A DNA stretch of 25,442 bases from Acidiphilium sp. CAG:727 (GTDB taxonomy: Bacteria; Bacillota; Clostridia; Christensenellales; Borkfalkiaceae). Below the pieces are notes generated by a model, which did not search any database, had not been told where the DNA came from, and saw only the letters and a list, made by a program, of their open reading frames with translations. The translations under genes were made by a program, and so were the position numbers. Of this stretch, positions 16,268-23,338 are shown one piece after another (the first letter of the stretch is position 1; each line of letters opens with the position of its first letter). The stretch spans positions 11,074 to 36,515 of the forward strand of contig FR898493.1 of NCBI GenBank assembly GCA_000437515.1. The letters are read 5' to 3'.

Positions 16268-17389
16268 TTATGCTTCAACAACGACATTTACTTTTGTAAA
16301 GGACTTAGCATTAAACCATTTCTGCGTCTCATTAATCCCATCAACGTTCGAATCAATCGTTACTTGACCACCGGCGACTTTCGCAAACAACGCTTTATAT
16401 TGCTCTAATGTAAAGTTCTGCATTTTCCATGTGGTTTCAGGTAAACCGGTTGCATTATCACTTGCTCCGAGGTTGGAAGTTTTACCACCGAGTTTACTAT
16501 CCCATTGACCGTCATAATATTCACCGAGAATTATCTGAACGGATTCCTTAAGCCCCTTAACCGCACTGGTGATTACGTATTCAGAAAGAGAAGACTGATC
16601 TACGTCAACTCCTACGATCTTAGGTTCTTTAGTTGAATTTTCTTCGGCGGCGGATTTAACAGATTGGAACATAGAACCACCACACGCAAATACGACTTGT
16701 GTACCGTCATTATACCAACCGCTTATTTGGGTTTGAAGAGCAGACGATGCCGAGAATCCTTCACCATATTTGTAACTATACTTGATTTCAACGCTCTTGT
16801 TCATTTCAACCGCAGCGGCTTCAGCACCTTGAACAAAACCATAACCAAAACGGTTACATGCGGGGTTGCTTCCGCCACCGCCGAGAGTCGCGCCGAGTTT
16901 TGTATACCCTTCTTTAACCACAGCGTAACCTGCGAGATAACCGGATTCTTGTTCTTTATAAACGACAGCGGTTACGTTGGGGATGGCTTCGCCCTTTTTA
17001 TCGGTAAGCGTCCAACCGTCGATAAATACGAATTTAACGTTGGGGCTTTCAAGCGCAACGGTAGTCATAGCCGTAGCCTGTAAGTAACCGGGGGCAACTA
17101 TAATTTTCGCTCCGTTCTTTACCGCCTGACGCATAGCCGCTATACGATCGTTATCCGTTGCGTCGGAACCGTTAGCGGGTTGATAATACTTATAAGTCTT
17201 GTTGTGCGCTTTTGCGTACGCTTCGGCGCCTTCATAAGTACCCTGGTTGAATCCGCCGTCTTTCAACTGCCCGACGTCGGTTACGACTGCGATCTCGTAA
17301 GTTTTCGCTTCTTTTTTACAACCGGTGAAAACGGCTGCGCAACTGAGCGCGACTGCGAAACACAAGACCATGCTTAAAAGTTTCTTCAT
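16268..17389 (-). CDS. nupN: BMP-family nucleoside-binding lipoprotein
   Basis: This is the extracellular, membrane-anchored substrate-binding subunit of the importer, of the basic membrane protein (PnrA/Tmp, BmpA) family. Known members bind nucleosides. The start ATG at 17389 was chosen over an upstream in-frame ATG because AAGGAG (17401-17396) is 6 nt away and the result begins with a normal signal peptide. Residues 1-23 are a lipoprotein signal with lipobox ending at Cys24 (V-F-T-G-C). The 373-residue product shows the family's IAVVTDVGQLKDGGFNQGTYEG (33-54) and a later hinge segment near VVFACGGSMFQSV, the substrate-binding cleft pattern. Next to it are the ATPase and permeases, and nucleoside-salvage genes flank on both sides. 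Confidence 0.92.
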   Translation of the reverse strand: MKKLLSMVLCFAVALSCAAVFTGCKKEAKTYEIAVVTDVGQLKDGGFNQGTYEGAEAYAKAHNKTYKYYQPANGSDATDNDRIAAMRQAVKNGAKIIVAPGYLQATAMTTVALESPNVKFVFIDGWTLTDKKGEAIPNVTAVVYKEQESGYLAGYAVVKEGYTKLGATLGGGGSNPACNRFGYGFVQGAEAAAVEMNKSVEIKYSYKYGEGFSASSALQTQISGWYNDGTQVVFACGGSMFQSVKSAAEENSTKEPKIVGVDVDQSSLSEYVITSAVKGLKESVQIILGEYYDGQWDSKLGGKTSNLGASDNATGLPETTWKMQNFTLEQYKALFAKVAGGQVTIDSNVDGINETQKWFNAKSFTKVNVVVEA

Positions 17390-17400
17390 AACATTCTCCT

Positions 17401-17579
17401 TTGGGTTTCCCCAATTTTTTTTATAAAACACGCCGTTATTAAGCGTATTTTCCTATCATACGGCGAACTTCGTTCGCAATTTACCGTTTAAGGTGATTTC
17501 GTTTTGCAAAGCAAAACGAAACGGGCGCGCCCGTAAAATCTTTTAAGTTTTTTTAATACTTACTATTCGTTTTAGTTAT
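17401..17579 (-). promoter_or_regulatory. Structured 5' leader of the BMP transporter operon
   Basis: The leader between the predicted start site (about 17579) and the ribosome site is roughly 180 nt. It contains several exact inverted repeats: a palindrome at 17521-17534, an 11-bp hairpin at 17497-17521 with an AAA loop on the plus strand, a 6-bp hairpin at 17463-17477 and a 6-bp long-range pairing (17431-17436 with 17460-17465). The last two compete for 17463-17465. A TTGGG-GAAA-CCCAA hairpin (17401-17414) abuts the ribosome site. I see no match to purine riboswitch conserved bases. A regulatory function is inference. Confidence 0.55.
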
Positions 17580-17585
17580 AATTTA

Positions 17586-17614
17586 ATTATATACCGCATT
17601 CACTCGTTTGTCAA
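17586..17614 (-). promoter_or_regulatory. Perfect consensus sigma-A promoter of the BMP operon
   Basis: On the minus strand TTGACA (17614-17609), an exact 17-bp spacer and TATAAT (17591-17586) give a perfect vegetative promoter. The -35 box begins 7 nt after the cdd stop. Two direct copies of TCGTTTG (17604-17610 and 17615-17621) 11 bp apart straddle the -35 box on the plus-strand reading. Confidence 0.92.
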
Positions 17615-17621
17615 TCGTTTG

Positions 17622-18032
17622 TCAAAATTTATTCAAATCTTTTTTAGTGAACGAAAACGGCAAAATTTCATCGACGGTATACGACTGAAATTTTTCGGGA
17701 TTCCCGAGCAAAATTCTGAAATCTGCGCCGCAAAATTCCGCCAAAACCTGCCTGCACACTCCGCAGGGCGAACAAAATTCAAGCGGATTTTCATCTTTAC
17801 CCCCTACGACCGCAATAACGGCAAAATCACTTTCGCCTTCCGAAACGGCCTTGAATACAGCCGTACGCTCGGCGCAAACGGTCGGCGTATACGACGAGTT
17901 TTCAATATTGCAGCCCGTATAAAGTTTTCCGCTTTTCGTAAGCAACGCCGCTCCGACCTTAAAATGCGAATAAGGAGTATACGCGAATTTTCTCGCTTCG
18001 TTTGCGGCAATCATCAATTCTTTATCGGTCAT
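17622..18032 (-). CDS. cdd: Cytidine deaminase
   Basis: This zinc enzyme converts cytidine and deoxycytidine to uridine and deoxyuridine so that pyrimidine phosphorylase can use them. The 136-residue product has the zinc motif CAERTA with Cys53 and catalytic Glu55, and PCGVCRQ with Cys90 and Cys93 as the remaining ligands. The tetrameric short form is expected from the length. NIENSSY (42-48) is the substrate-binding segment. Its ATG is 6 nt after the deoD stop. Nothing like a terminator follows it before the consensus promoter of the next unit, so transcripts may run on into the BMP leader. Confidence 0.96.
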   Translation of the reverse strand: MTDKELMIAANEARKFAYTPYSHFKVGAALLTKSGKLYTGCNIENSSYTPTVCAERTAVFKAVSEGESDFAVIAVVGGKDENPLEFCSPCGVCRQVLAEFCGADFRILLGNPEKFQSYTVDEILPFSFTKKDLNKF

Positions 18033-18038
18033 AAATTA

Positions 18039-18761
18039 TCATGCGATCGCCAAAGCGATTTCCATCATTTTAGTAAAAGAATTCTGCCTTTCTTCGGCAG
18101 TCGTATTCTCTTCGGGATAAATAAACGAATCGGAAACCGTACATATACAAAGCGCGTTTTTACCCGCCCTTGCGGCGTTGCAATAAAGAGCGGCAGACTC
18201 CATCTCTACGCCCAATACGCCCATCTTACTCCAGGTCATTCCCGAATTTGCATCGTCATAGAACGTATCGGAAGAAAGTATATTGCCAACCTTGAAATTA
18301 ACCCCCGATTTTTTACATTCCGCAACCGCTTTTTCGACCAGGTTATAAGACGCTATCGGACAAAACGTTCCGGGAAGGTTATATTGCGACGCGTAATTAC
18401 CGTTGGTACACGCACCCATCGCGATAATAATATCACGCGCGTGAAGGTCTTTGTCGAAACTGCCGCATGACCCTACCCTTATAATGTTTTCTACGCCGTA
18501 AAAATTAAAGAGTTCGTATGAATAAATACCGATTGAAGGTTGCCCCATGCCGGAAGCCATAACTGAAACTCTTTTACCTTTATAATATCCCGTATATCCG
18601 TTTACCCCTCTTACGTTATTTACGAGTTTAGCGTCCGTAAGATAATTTTCGGCAATAAACTTAGCGCGAAGCGGATCTCCCGGCATAAGAACGGTCGGGG
18701 CAAAATCACCGTAAGCGGCGGATATATGCGGCGTCGGTACGTTTTTATGTTCGTTACTCAT
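18039..18761 (-). CDS. deoD: Purine-nucleoside phosphorylase (DeoD type)
   Basis: This enzyme cleaves purine (deoxy)nucleosides with phosphate into base plus (deoxy)ribose-1-phosphate. The 240-residue product fits the hexameric DeoD branch of the nucleoside phosphorylase-I family. It shows PTPHISAAYGDFA (9-21), the phosphate-site LMPGDPLRAKFIAE and the conserved GSCGSF turn. A GVEMESAALY segment near 184-193 holds the ribose-contacting Glu, and the catalytic Asp lies in CTVSDSF. A uridine phosphorylase is a related family, but the N-terminus and the SGMGQPSIGIYSYELF segment point to DeoD. Its start overlaps the deoC stop by 4 bases. Confidence 0.93.
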   Translation of the reverse strand: MSNEHKNVPTPHISAAYGDFAPTVLMPGDPLRAKFIAENYLTDAKLVNNVRGVNGYTGYYKGKRVSVMASGMGQPSIGIYSYELFNFYGVENIIRVGSCGSFDKDLHARDIIIAMGACTNGNYASQYNLPGTFCPIASYNLVEKAVAECKKSGVNFKVGNILSSDTFYDDANSGMTWSKMGVLGVEMESAALYCNAARAGKNALCICTVSDSFIYPEENTTAEERQNSFTKMMEIALAIA

Positions 18762-19417
18762 TTATTTTCATTCTCCTTAACTATTTTTACTATTCTCGAA
18801 GTTCCCAATCTCGACGCGCCTAAATTTATAAAGTCTTCGGCGTCACCGATAGTTTTAATACCTCCGGCGGCTTTGATTTTAACGTTTTGATCGACGTTTT
18901 TTCTGAATAGGATAATATCCTCGCGCGTTGCGCCGGCAGTCGAAAATCCGGTTGAAGTCTTTATAAAATCGGCTTTGGCTTCGCTGACCAGACGGCAACA
19001 AATTTTCTTCTCTTCGTCGGTTAAAAGGCAGGTTTCTATAATTACTTTGAGAATTTTATCTTTGCAGGCGTGTTTTATACGTGCGATTTCGTTTTTTACG
19101 TAATCGTAGTTTTGGGCTTTAAGTTCGCCGATATTTATAACCATATCGATTTCGTCCGCGCCGTTTTCTATCGCGTCTTCGGTTTCAAACACCTTGACCG
19201 CCGTAGTATTATATCCGTTCGGAAACCCTATTACCGTACAAATTTTGAGTTTATCGCCGACGTATTCTTTCGCTTTCGCGACGAATGACGGCGGAATACA
19301 AGCCGAAGCGGTCTTATATTTCATGGCGTCGTCTAAAGTCGCTTTAATATCATTCCAAGTAGCCGTTTGCGAAAGTAACGTATGATCGCAATACGCCAAA
19401 ATATCTTTTATCTCCAT
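18758..19417 (-). CDS. deoC: Deoxyribose-phosphate aldolase
   Basis: This enzyme cleaves 2-deoxyribose-5-phosphate into glyceraldehyde-3-phosphate and acetaldehyde, the exit step of deoxynucleoside catabolism. The 219-residue TIM barrel has all class I aldolase residues: Asp91 in EIDMVINIG, the Schiff-base Lys153 in FIKTSTGFS, and Lys182 in KIKAAGGIKT. The ribosome site AAGGTGG lies 8 nt before the ATG at 19417. It is the first gene of deoC-deoD-cdd, and the coupled overlap with deoD implies a shared transcript. The phosphopentomutase that would supply its substrate is not in the window. Confidence 0.96.
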   Translation of the reverse strand: MEIKDILAYCDHTLLSQTATWNDIKATLDDAMKYKTASACIPPSFVAKAKEYVGDKLKICTVIGFPNGYNTTAVKVFETEDAIENGADEIDMVINIGELKAQNYDYVKNEIARIKHACKDKILKVIIETCLLTDEEKKICCRLVSEAKADFIKTSTGFSTAGATREDIILFRKNVDQNVKIKAAGGIKTIGDAEDFINLGASRLGTSRIVKIVKENENK

Positions 19418-19460
19418 AATATACCACCTTATTTGCGTTTAGAATTTGCTTACGTATATT

Positions 19461-19489
19461 AGTATATCATACGCTGAAATTGATTTCAA
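19461..19489 (-). promoter_or_regulatory. Promoter of deoC-deoD-cdd with extended -10
   Basis: On the minus strand TTGAAA (19489-19484), a 17-bp spacer and TATACT (19466-19461) preceded by TGA (an extended -10) form a strong promoter. A dyad TGAAAT-TG-ATTTCA at 19475-19488 overlaps the -35 box and is a candidate repressor site. Confidence 0.8.
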
Positions 19490-19542
19490 TTAATAATTAA
19501 AAATATTTTATAGTTTTTTTTTGAAAAACGACCTTAAAAAAC

Positions 19543-19571
19543 TTGTCTTTTATGAATTTATATGATAGAAT
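19543..19571 (+). promoter_or_regulatory. Promoter of tRNA-Thr
   Basis: TTGTCT (19543-19548), a 17-bp spacer and TAGAAT (19566-19571) lie about 16 nt before the tRNA 5' end. Confidence 0.75.
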
Positions 19572-19587
19572 ATTATTCGCTTTTGAT

Positions 19588-19663
<76 letters not shown>

Positions 19664-19667
19664 GATC

Positions 19668-19710
19668 AGACTTAATCGTTCCGAGCAGGTTCGATTAAGT
19701 CTTTTTATTT
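19668..19710 (+). terminator. Intrinsic terminator of tRNA-Thr
   Basis: A perfect 11-bp stem (19668-19678 with 19692-19702) is followed by a T-rich run (TTTTATTT), starting a few bases after the tRNA CCA end. Confidence 0.88.
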
Positions 19711-19952
19711 AGTAAAAACCGGAATAAACGTCTTTATTTATACGTTTTTATTTTACACCGACCGCTTCGGGCGTTCATACGTTTCCTTATCATTGCAATT
19801 TATGATAATCGAAGCGTTTATCACGTTCCGAAATCCGGTAATTTGCCGTAGTACATTCGGTAAAAACGGCGCTTTATTAAATTATCGCCGAAATTCTTAT
19901 GAATTATTTAATAAAATCGGCTTTCGTATTCGCGAGCATATCAACAGACAAA
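19711..19952. other. Unassigned AT-rich intergenic stretch with overlapping inverted repeats
   Basis: No credible gene is seen in about 240 bases. A 13-bp imperfect inverted repeat (19873-19885 with 19903-19915, one mismatch) overlaps a shorter exact one, CGGCG/CGCCG (19867-19871 with 19886-19890), so alternative folds are possible. A short open frame on the plus strand runs through the following hairpin and has no ribosome site. Confidence 0.4.
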
Positions 19953-19992
19953 ACGACCGTGATTTTGCCATATCCGGCAAAATCACGGTCGT
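19953..19992 (-). terminator. Terminator of the glycan cluster
   Basis: A perfect 17-bp stem (19953-19969 with 19976-19992) with a 6-nt loop lies 24 nt past the stop of the last minus-strand gene. The minus-strand 3' flank reads TTTGTCTG, a short T-rich run. Confidence 0.8.
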
Positions 19993-20016
19993 CGTTTAAT
20001 AGTAGAAATTCGGTCG

Positions 20017-21840
20017 TTACACCACGTATTTGTCGTCATCGGAGCATCTGCCCGGAATTTTTACTTCCGTTTCGGTAAAAGCGACGTATCTGTCAAGAGA
20101 ATAATTTTCTCTTGCTCTGTCGATTTCGGCAAACTGCGCCGTCACAACGAATTCTTCGCGTTTCTTCGCTCTGTCCGCTTCGTTCCCGCCGGGAAAGTAC
20201 GAATAGTAGTTGAGGTAAATAAGATCGAGAGGAGTGGTTTTTACGCCGGCAAGGCGTTTAAGATACATTTCTTTCTCTTTGCCGTCAAAGCGTTCCTTAA
20301 TCTTTCTTTCTCCGTCTTCTATCGCCTTTATCGCTTTTTGCAACATTTCGTAAGGGTTATTTTCGCCGTTCGTAAAATTACCGAAAGTCGTAAATTTTAT
20401 ATCTTCGCCGTCGGCGATTTTTTTTGCGTAGTTGTCGGAAAACAGACGCATAAACTCTCTTACGTTATCTGCGGCAACCGAATAATATCCGTCGATATAC
20501 TCGTCTATAAGGCGATTGGCTGACTTTTTACTTCCGTTCATCAATTGTCTGTAAGCGTAAGCGCGCATATTGCATTGCCAACTTTTTCTGCTGTCGTTGC
20601 TTCCCTGCATACAAAGATAAGTTATGCCGTAATTTTTGAAGCCTTTAACGTTTGCGTCTATATTTTTGAATGAATCGTAATAACCGAAATAGTTATTGAA
20701 AGCAATATCGTACGCCCAGAACCAGAACTCTTTCGCGATGTATCCCCACTCGCGCGTCGTCTTCGTAATTTCTTCCTGTCGTTCGTCGAAATAATTATAA
20801 GCGGCGTTGAAAAACAGCGCGAATTGTATCACGAGATTTTCGTCGGCAACGACGCTTTTGTCAATCGGAACGATTTTCCCGTTTTCTGTTTTTACGGGCG
20901 CGTCTTTCGCGTAGTCGTATGCGAAAGTCATGAGTTTTACCGTTTTGCCGAGGTTCTTTTTCGCTCTTTCGTTTACTCCGCGTATAACGGCGTTGCAAAA
21001 GCGTACCAACAGTCCGCCGCGTTTATATTTCGCGGCTAAACGACGATTATTTTCGTCGTCAAAATAGTCGGAGCCGTCTTCCTGCGTAAGCATAAACGTC
21101 GTTACGTCCGGATGCGTTACTACGTCTTTATACATTTCGTCGATAACCGTTTTCACGACGCTTTCCGACATTTTTTCATTGACCGTTCCGTCGTCGCAAA
21201 GCCCGTTCGTTATATCGATCGTAGTCATTTTTTCGTCGTTCACGACTATATTACGATAAAATTCGGGGTGGGTTTTACCGTACTTTTCGTATGGGACGTA
21301 GAAATGGAAGTTATGAGATACGTTTCTGCCGTAAACTTCGACTTTTCCGCCGTGAGCGTCGTCCGGCTCGGTATACACGTCCTTTATCCTTACTTTCGTC
21401 ATAAAGTCGGGATCTGCCAGACTTTGAAAAGTATCTCCGACGAGATAAGTCCTCATTTCGAAAAGAGGTTCGTAGACGTATCGTTCTATCCGAACGCGGT
21501 CTTTTTTCGGAACGATTTCGCAATCGGCAGTAAGAAACTTAACCCCTAAGCACTCCTCGGCGAACGCAAAAGCGGCGTAAACGACCGCCCTTTGCGTTTT
21601 ACCGATTATCGTTATATCGTTACCTTTTGTGTCGATTATAAACCCGTCCGCATGAGCCGTACTAAGGTTCTCGTCGGCTTTAAGTAGAATTTTATACTCG
21701 CCGTTATCGGATAAACTTACGCCCGTAACGGCGAAAACGTATTTTTTTATCGCTTCCGTCGCCTTTTTTTCGACCGCTTCCGTAAGCCCTTCCGTACGGA
21801 CGGAATATTTATTCAGAGTTTGATTGTCAATTATCAGCAT
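20017..21840 (-). CDS. DUF4838-like cytoplasmic protein of a glycan cluster
   Basis: The 607-residue product has no signal peptide or membrane segment, so it is expected in the cytoplasm. Residues 1-115 look like the hexosaminidase/glucuronidase-type N-terminal alpha/beta domain (an AFAFAEECLGVKFLTAD region near 90-106 is typical of its last helix and strand). The rest, with VSHNFHFYVPYEKYGKTHPEFYRN and later KEFWFWAYDIAFNNYFGYYDSFKNI, fits the DUF4838 family, often found beside GH67-like and other polysaccharide genes. A TIM-barrel-type hydrolase is likely, but I cannot assign catalytic residues, substrate or an EC class. The start has no good ribosome site and lies 4 nt after the previous stop, so coupling is probable. 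Confidence 0.65.
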   Translation of the reverse strand: MLIIDNQTLNKYSVRTEGLTEAVEKKATEAIKKYVFAVTGVSLSDNGEYKILLKADENLSTAHADGFIIDTKGNDITIIGKTQRAVVYAAFAFAEECLGVKFLTADCEIVPKKDRVRIERYVYEPLFEMRTYLVGDTFQSLADPDFMTKVRIKDVYTEPDDAHGGKVEVYGRNVSHNFHFYVPYEKYGKTHPEFYRNIVVNDEKMTTIDITNGLCDDGTVNEKMSESVVKTVIDEMYKDVVTHPDVTTFMLTQEDGSDYFDDENNRRLAAKYKRGGLLVRFCNAVIRGVNERAKKNLGKTVKLMTFAYDYAKDAPVKTENGKIVPIDKSVVADENLVIQFALFFNAAYNYFDERQEEITKTTREWGYIAKEFWFWAYDIAFNNYFGYYDSFKNIDANVKGFKNYGITYLCMQGSNDSRKSWQCNMRAYAYRQLMNGSKKSANRLIDEYIDGYYSVAADNVREFMRLFSDNYAKKIADGEDIKFTTFGNFTNGENNPYEMLQKAIKAIEDGERKIKERFDGKEKEMYLKRLAGVKTTPLDLIYLNYYSYFPGGNEADRAKKREEFVVTAQFAEIDRARENYSLDRYVAFTETEVKIPGRCSDDDKYVV

Positions 21841-21844
21841 CTTT

Positions 21845-23338
21845 TTATTTAAGAACTACGAGTGCACCCTCGCCCGCTTCGAGCGTAAGCGGAAGATTTT
21901 TAGCCGCTACTTCCGCCGATACGGCGCGCTGAATAACTTCGTAACCGTAAGTTTTATCAAAGTTGAGGGTTACGTTCGCTTTGTCCTTTCTCGAATAATT
22001 GACAACGTAGAGCGCGGTGCCGCCGTTGTAATCGAAACAGCCGACGAAACAATCGTCGCCGGAAACGGAAGTAAGTTGACGGAACTTGCCGTCTCTTATC
22101 AATTCGGCTCTGTTGTCAGCCTGCGTATCGGCGAGAAGATTGGCTTTTTTACCGTGTACTATCATACCGATATTCGCGCTGTTCATCAAAACGTGGTCTA
22201 TCGCTTTAATCTGCGTGTTGGCTTTCTGAACGTAATAATACCAGCGCGTTTTATTGCCTGCCGCCGATATTATGCCGTTACGGTCGAAATCGTAAGTACC
22301 GCCCGGCGCGTACGCAAAGTGCACGGGTTCTACGAGCGGAAAGTACTGTATTGCTTTACAGCCGTAGCAAAGCGCGATATTCACGTCAAACAACAATTCT
22401 CCCTCGTCGGGGTACGGATCTACCGATTCGATTTCCTGCGCGGCGTCATTCCATTGACCGCCTGCCTGCAACATTCTCCACATCGGGACTCCGTAATTAT
22501 TCGCAATCGAACGAATTTGCGAAAGTTGCGTAAACATCATCGAAAGTTCGCTGTCGGGCGTGTCCTTTTGCGTGTAGAAATAGCCGGTAGCAGACAAAAA
22601 CGGAACTTTAATGTCGCCGTAAATCTTATCGAAATATTGTTCCTGCGTAATATTTTCTTCCCAACCGCCGTAAGTCAGATCACCGCCTCCGTAGCCGAGA
22701 GAATTAACGTAAAGTTCAGTGTTGCCGTAGTCTACGTCGCGCAAAACGTCGTAAGTCGCCTGCAACGCGTCGAGTTGATACCAGAAAGGTTCGTCCGCGC
22801 CCTTTATTCCGAGGAAAGAATCGTACGCCGCAAACGATGAAATATAGTTCGTCATTTCGGTTACGCCGAAAGGCATTTTATCGCCCGCTTTATAACGTTT
22901 GGTTGCATCAGACTGTCTTCCGCAGAACGTAGTTATCTCGTTGACGTTGGCAAACAATCCTATGCCGTATTTTTCGCCGAGTTCGAGCGTTTTTTTAACC
23001 GTAGCCGCGTCTTCGTCTCTGGAATACACTACCATATTCACGCCCGCGTCGGAAATCATTTTGAAATACTTATCGCTTACCATCTGCGGAATTTCAAGCC
23101 CGTCGATAGTTCCGCCCGAATTATAAACTCCGTAAAAGCCGCCGACCGGCATAACGTCCTTACCGCCCAAAAAGTCGAAGTAAAGCGAATTATATTCCAC
23201 CGCTTCGCCTTTCTCGGATACATAATAGTTGCCGTTGGCGAGTTTTTTAACGTCGCTCGCGGTTGTTTTATTGCCGCAACCTGCGGCGCAGACTGCAAGC
23301 GTGCCCGCCATCATCAGTGAAAGGGCTTTTTTATTCAT
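21845..23338 (-). CDS. Lipoprotein with glycoside-hydrolase-like TIM barrel
   Basis: The 497-residue product is an extracytoplasmic lipoprotein. The ATG at 23338 was chosen because AAGGAG (23352-23347) is 8 nt upstream and it yields a signal peptide with lipobox ending at Cys21 (A-A-G-C). Residues from about 50 to 400 alternate strands and helices in a barrel-like pattern. LGIKGADEPFW, with Asp182-Glu183, sits at the end of a strand, where many clan-A-like hydrolases keep an acid/base Glu. The C-terminal 80 residues (from about 410) look like a beta-sandwich. I do not recognise the exact family or substrate. It overlaps the upstream secreted gene by 8 bases and is followed by the DUF4838 gene, so it probably acts outside the cell on the same glycan. 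Confidence 0.6.
   Translation of the reverse strand: MNKKALSLMMAGTLAVCAAGCGNKTTASDVKKLANGNYYVSEKGEAVEYNSLYFDFLGGKDVMPVGGFYGVYNSGGTIDGLEIPQMVSDKYFKMISDAGVNMVVYSRDEDAATVKKTLELGEKYGIGLFANVNEITTFCGRQSDATKRYKAGDKMPFGVTEMTNYISSFAAYDSFLGIKGADEPFWYQLDALQATYDVLRDVDYGNTELYVNSLGYGGGDLTYGGWEENITQEQYFDKIYGDIKVPFLSATGYFYTQKDTPDSELSMMFTQLSQIRSIANNYGVPMWRMLQAGGQWNDAAQEIESVDPYPDEGELLFDVNIALCYGCKAIQYFPLVEPVHFAYAPGGTYDFDRNGIISAAGNKTRWYYYVQKANTQIKAIDHVLMNSANIGMIVHGKKANLLADTQADNRAELIRDGKFRQLTSVSGDDCFVGCFDYNGGTALYVVNYSRKDKANVTLNFDKTYGYEVIQRAVSAEVAAKNLPLTLEAGEGALVVLK

Noticed and set aside
17521..17534. A GC palindrome containing an AscI-type site as an integration or attachment site
   Set aside because: It is part of the leader hairpins, and there are no integrase genes or matching copies in the window.
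17401..17580. Purine riboswitch in the BMP leader
   Set aside because: The gene context fits, but I could not find the conserved joining bases or kissing loops, so I list only an unidentified structured leader.
17619..18470. A long plus-strand open frame of about 280 codons opposite cdd and deoD
   Set aside because: It is fully antisense to two clear enzymes with intact active sites, has no ribosome site, and its product is rich in Arg, Phe and Ile without recognisable motifs.
19793..19999. A 68-codon plus-strand frame in the gap before the glycan cluster
   Set aside because: It runs through a perfect terminator hairpin and lacks a ribosome site; its last residues are encoded by the hairpin arm.
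21824..22840. A plus-strand open frame of 338 codons opposite the lipoprotein gene
   Set aside because: Same reasons: antisense to a well-supported gene and no domain pattern.
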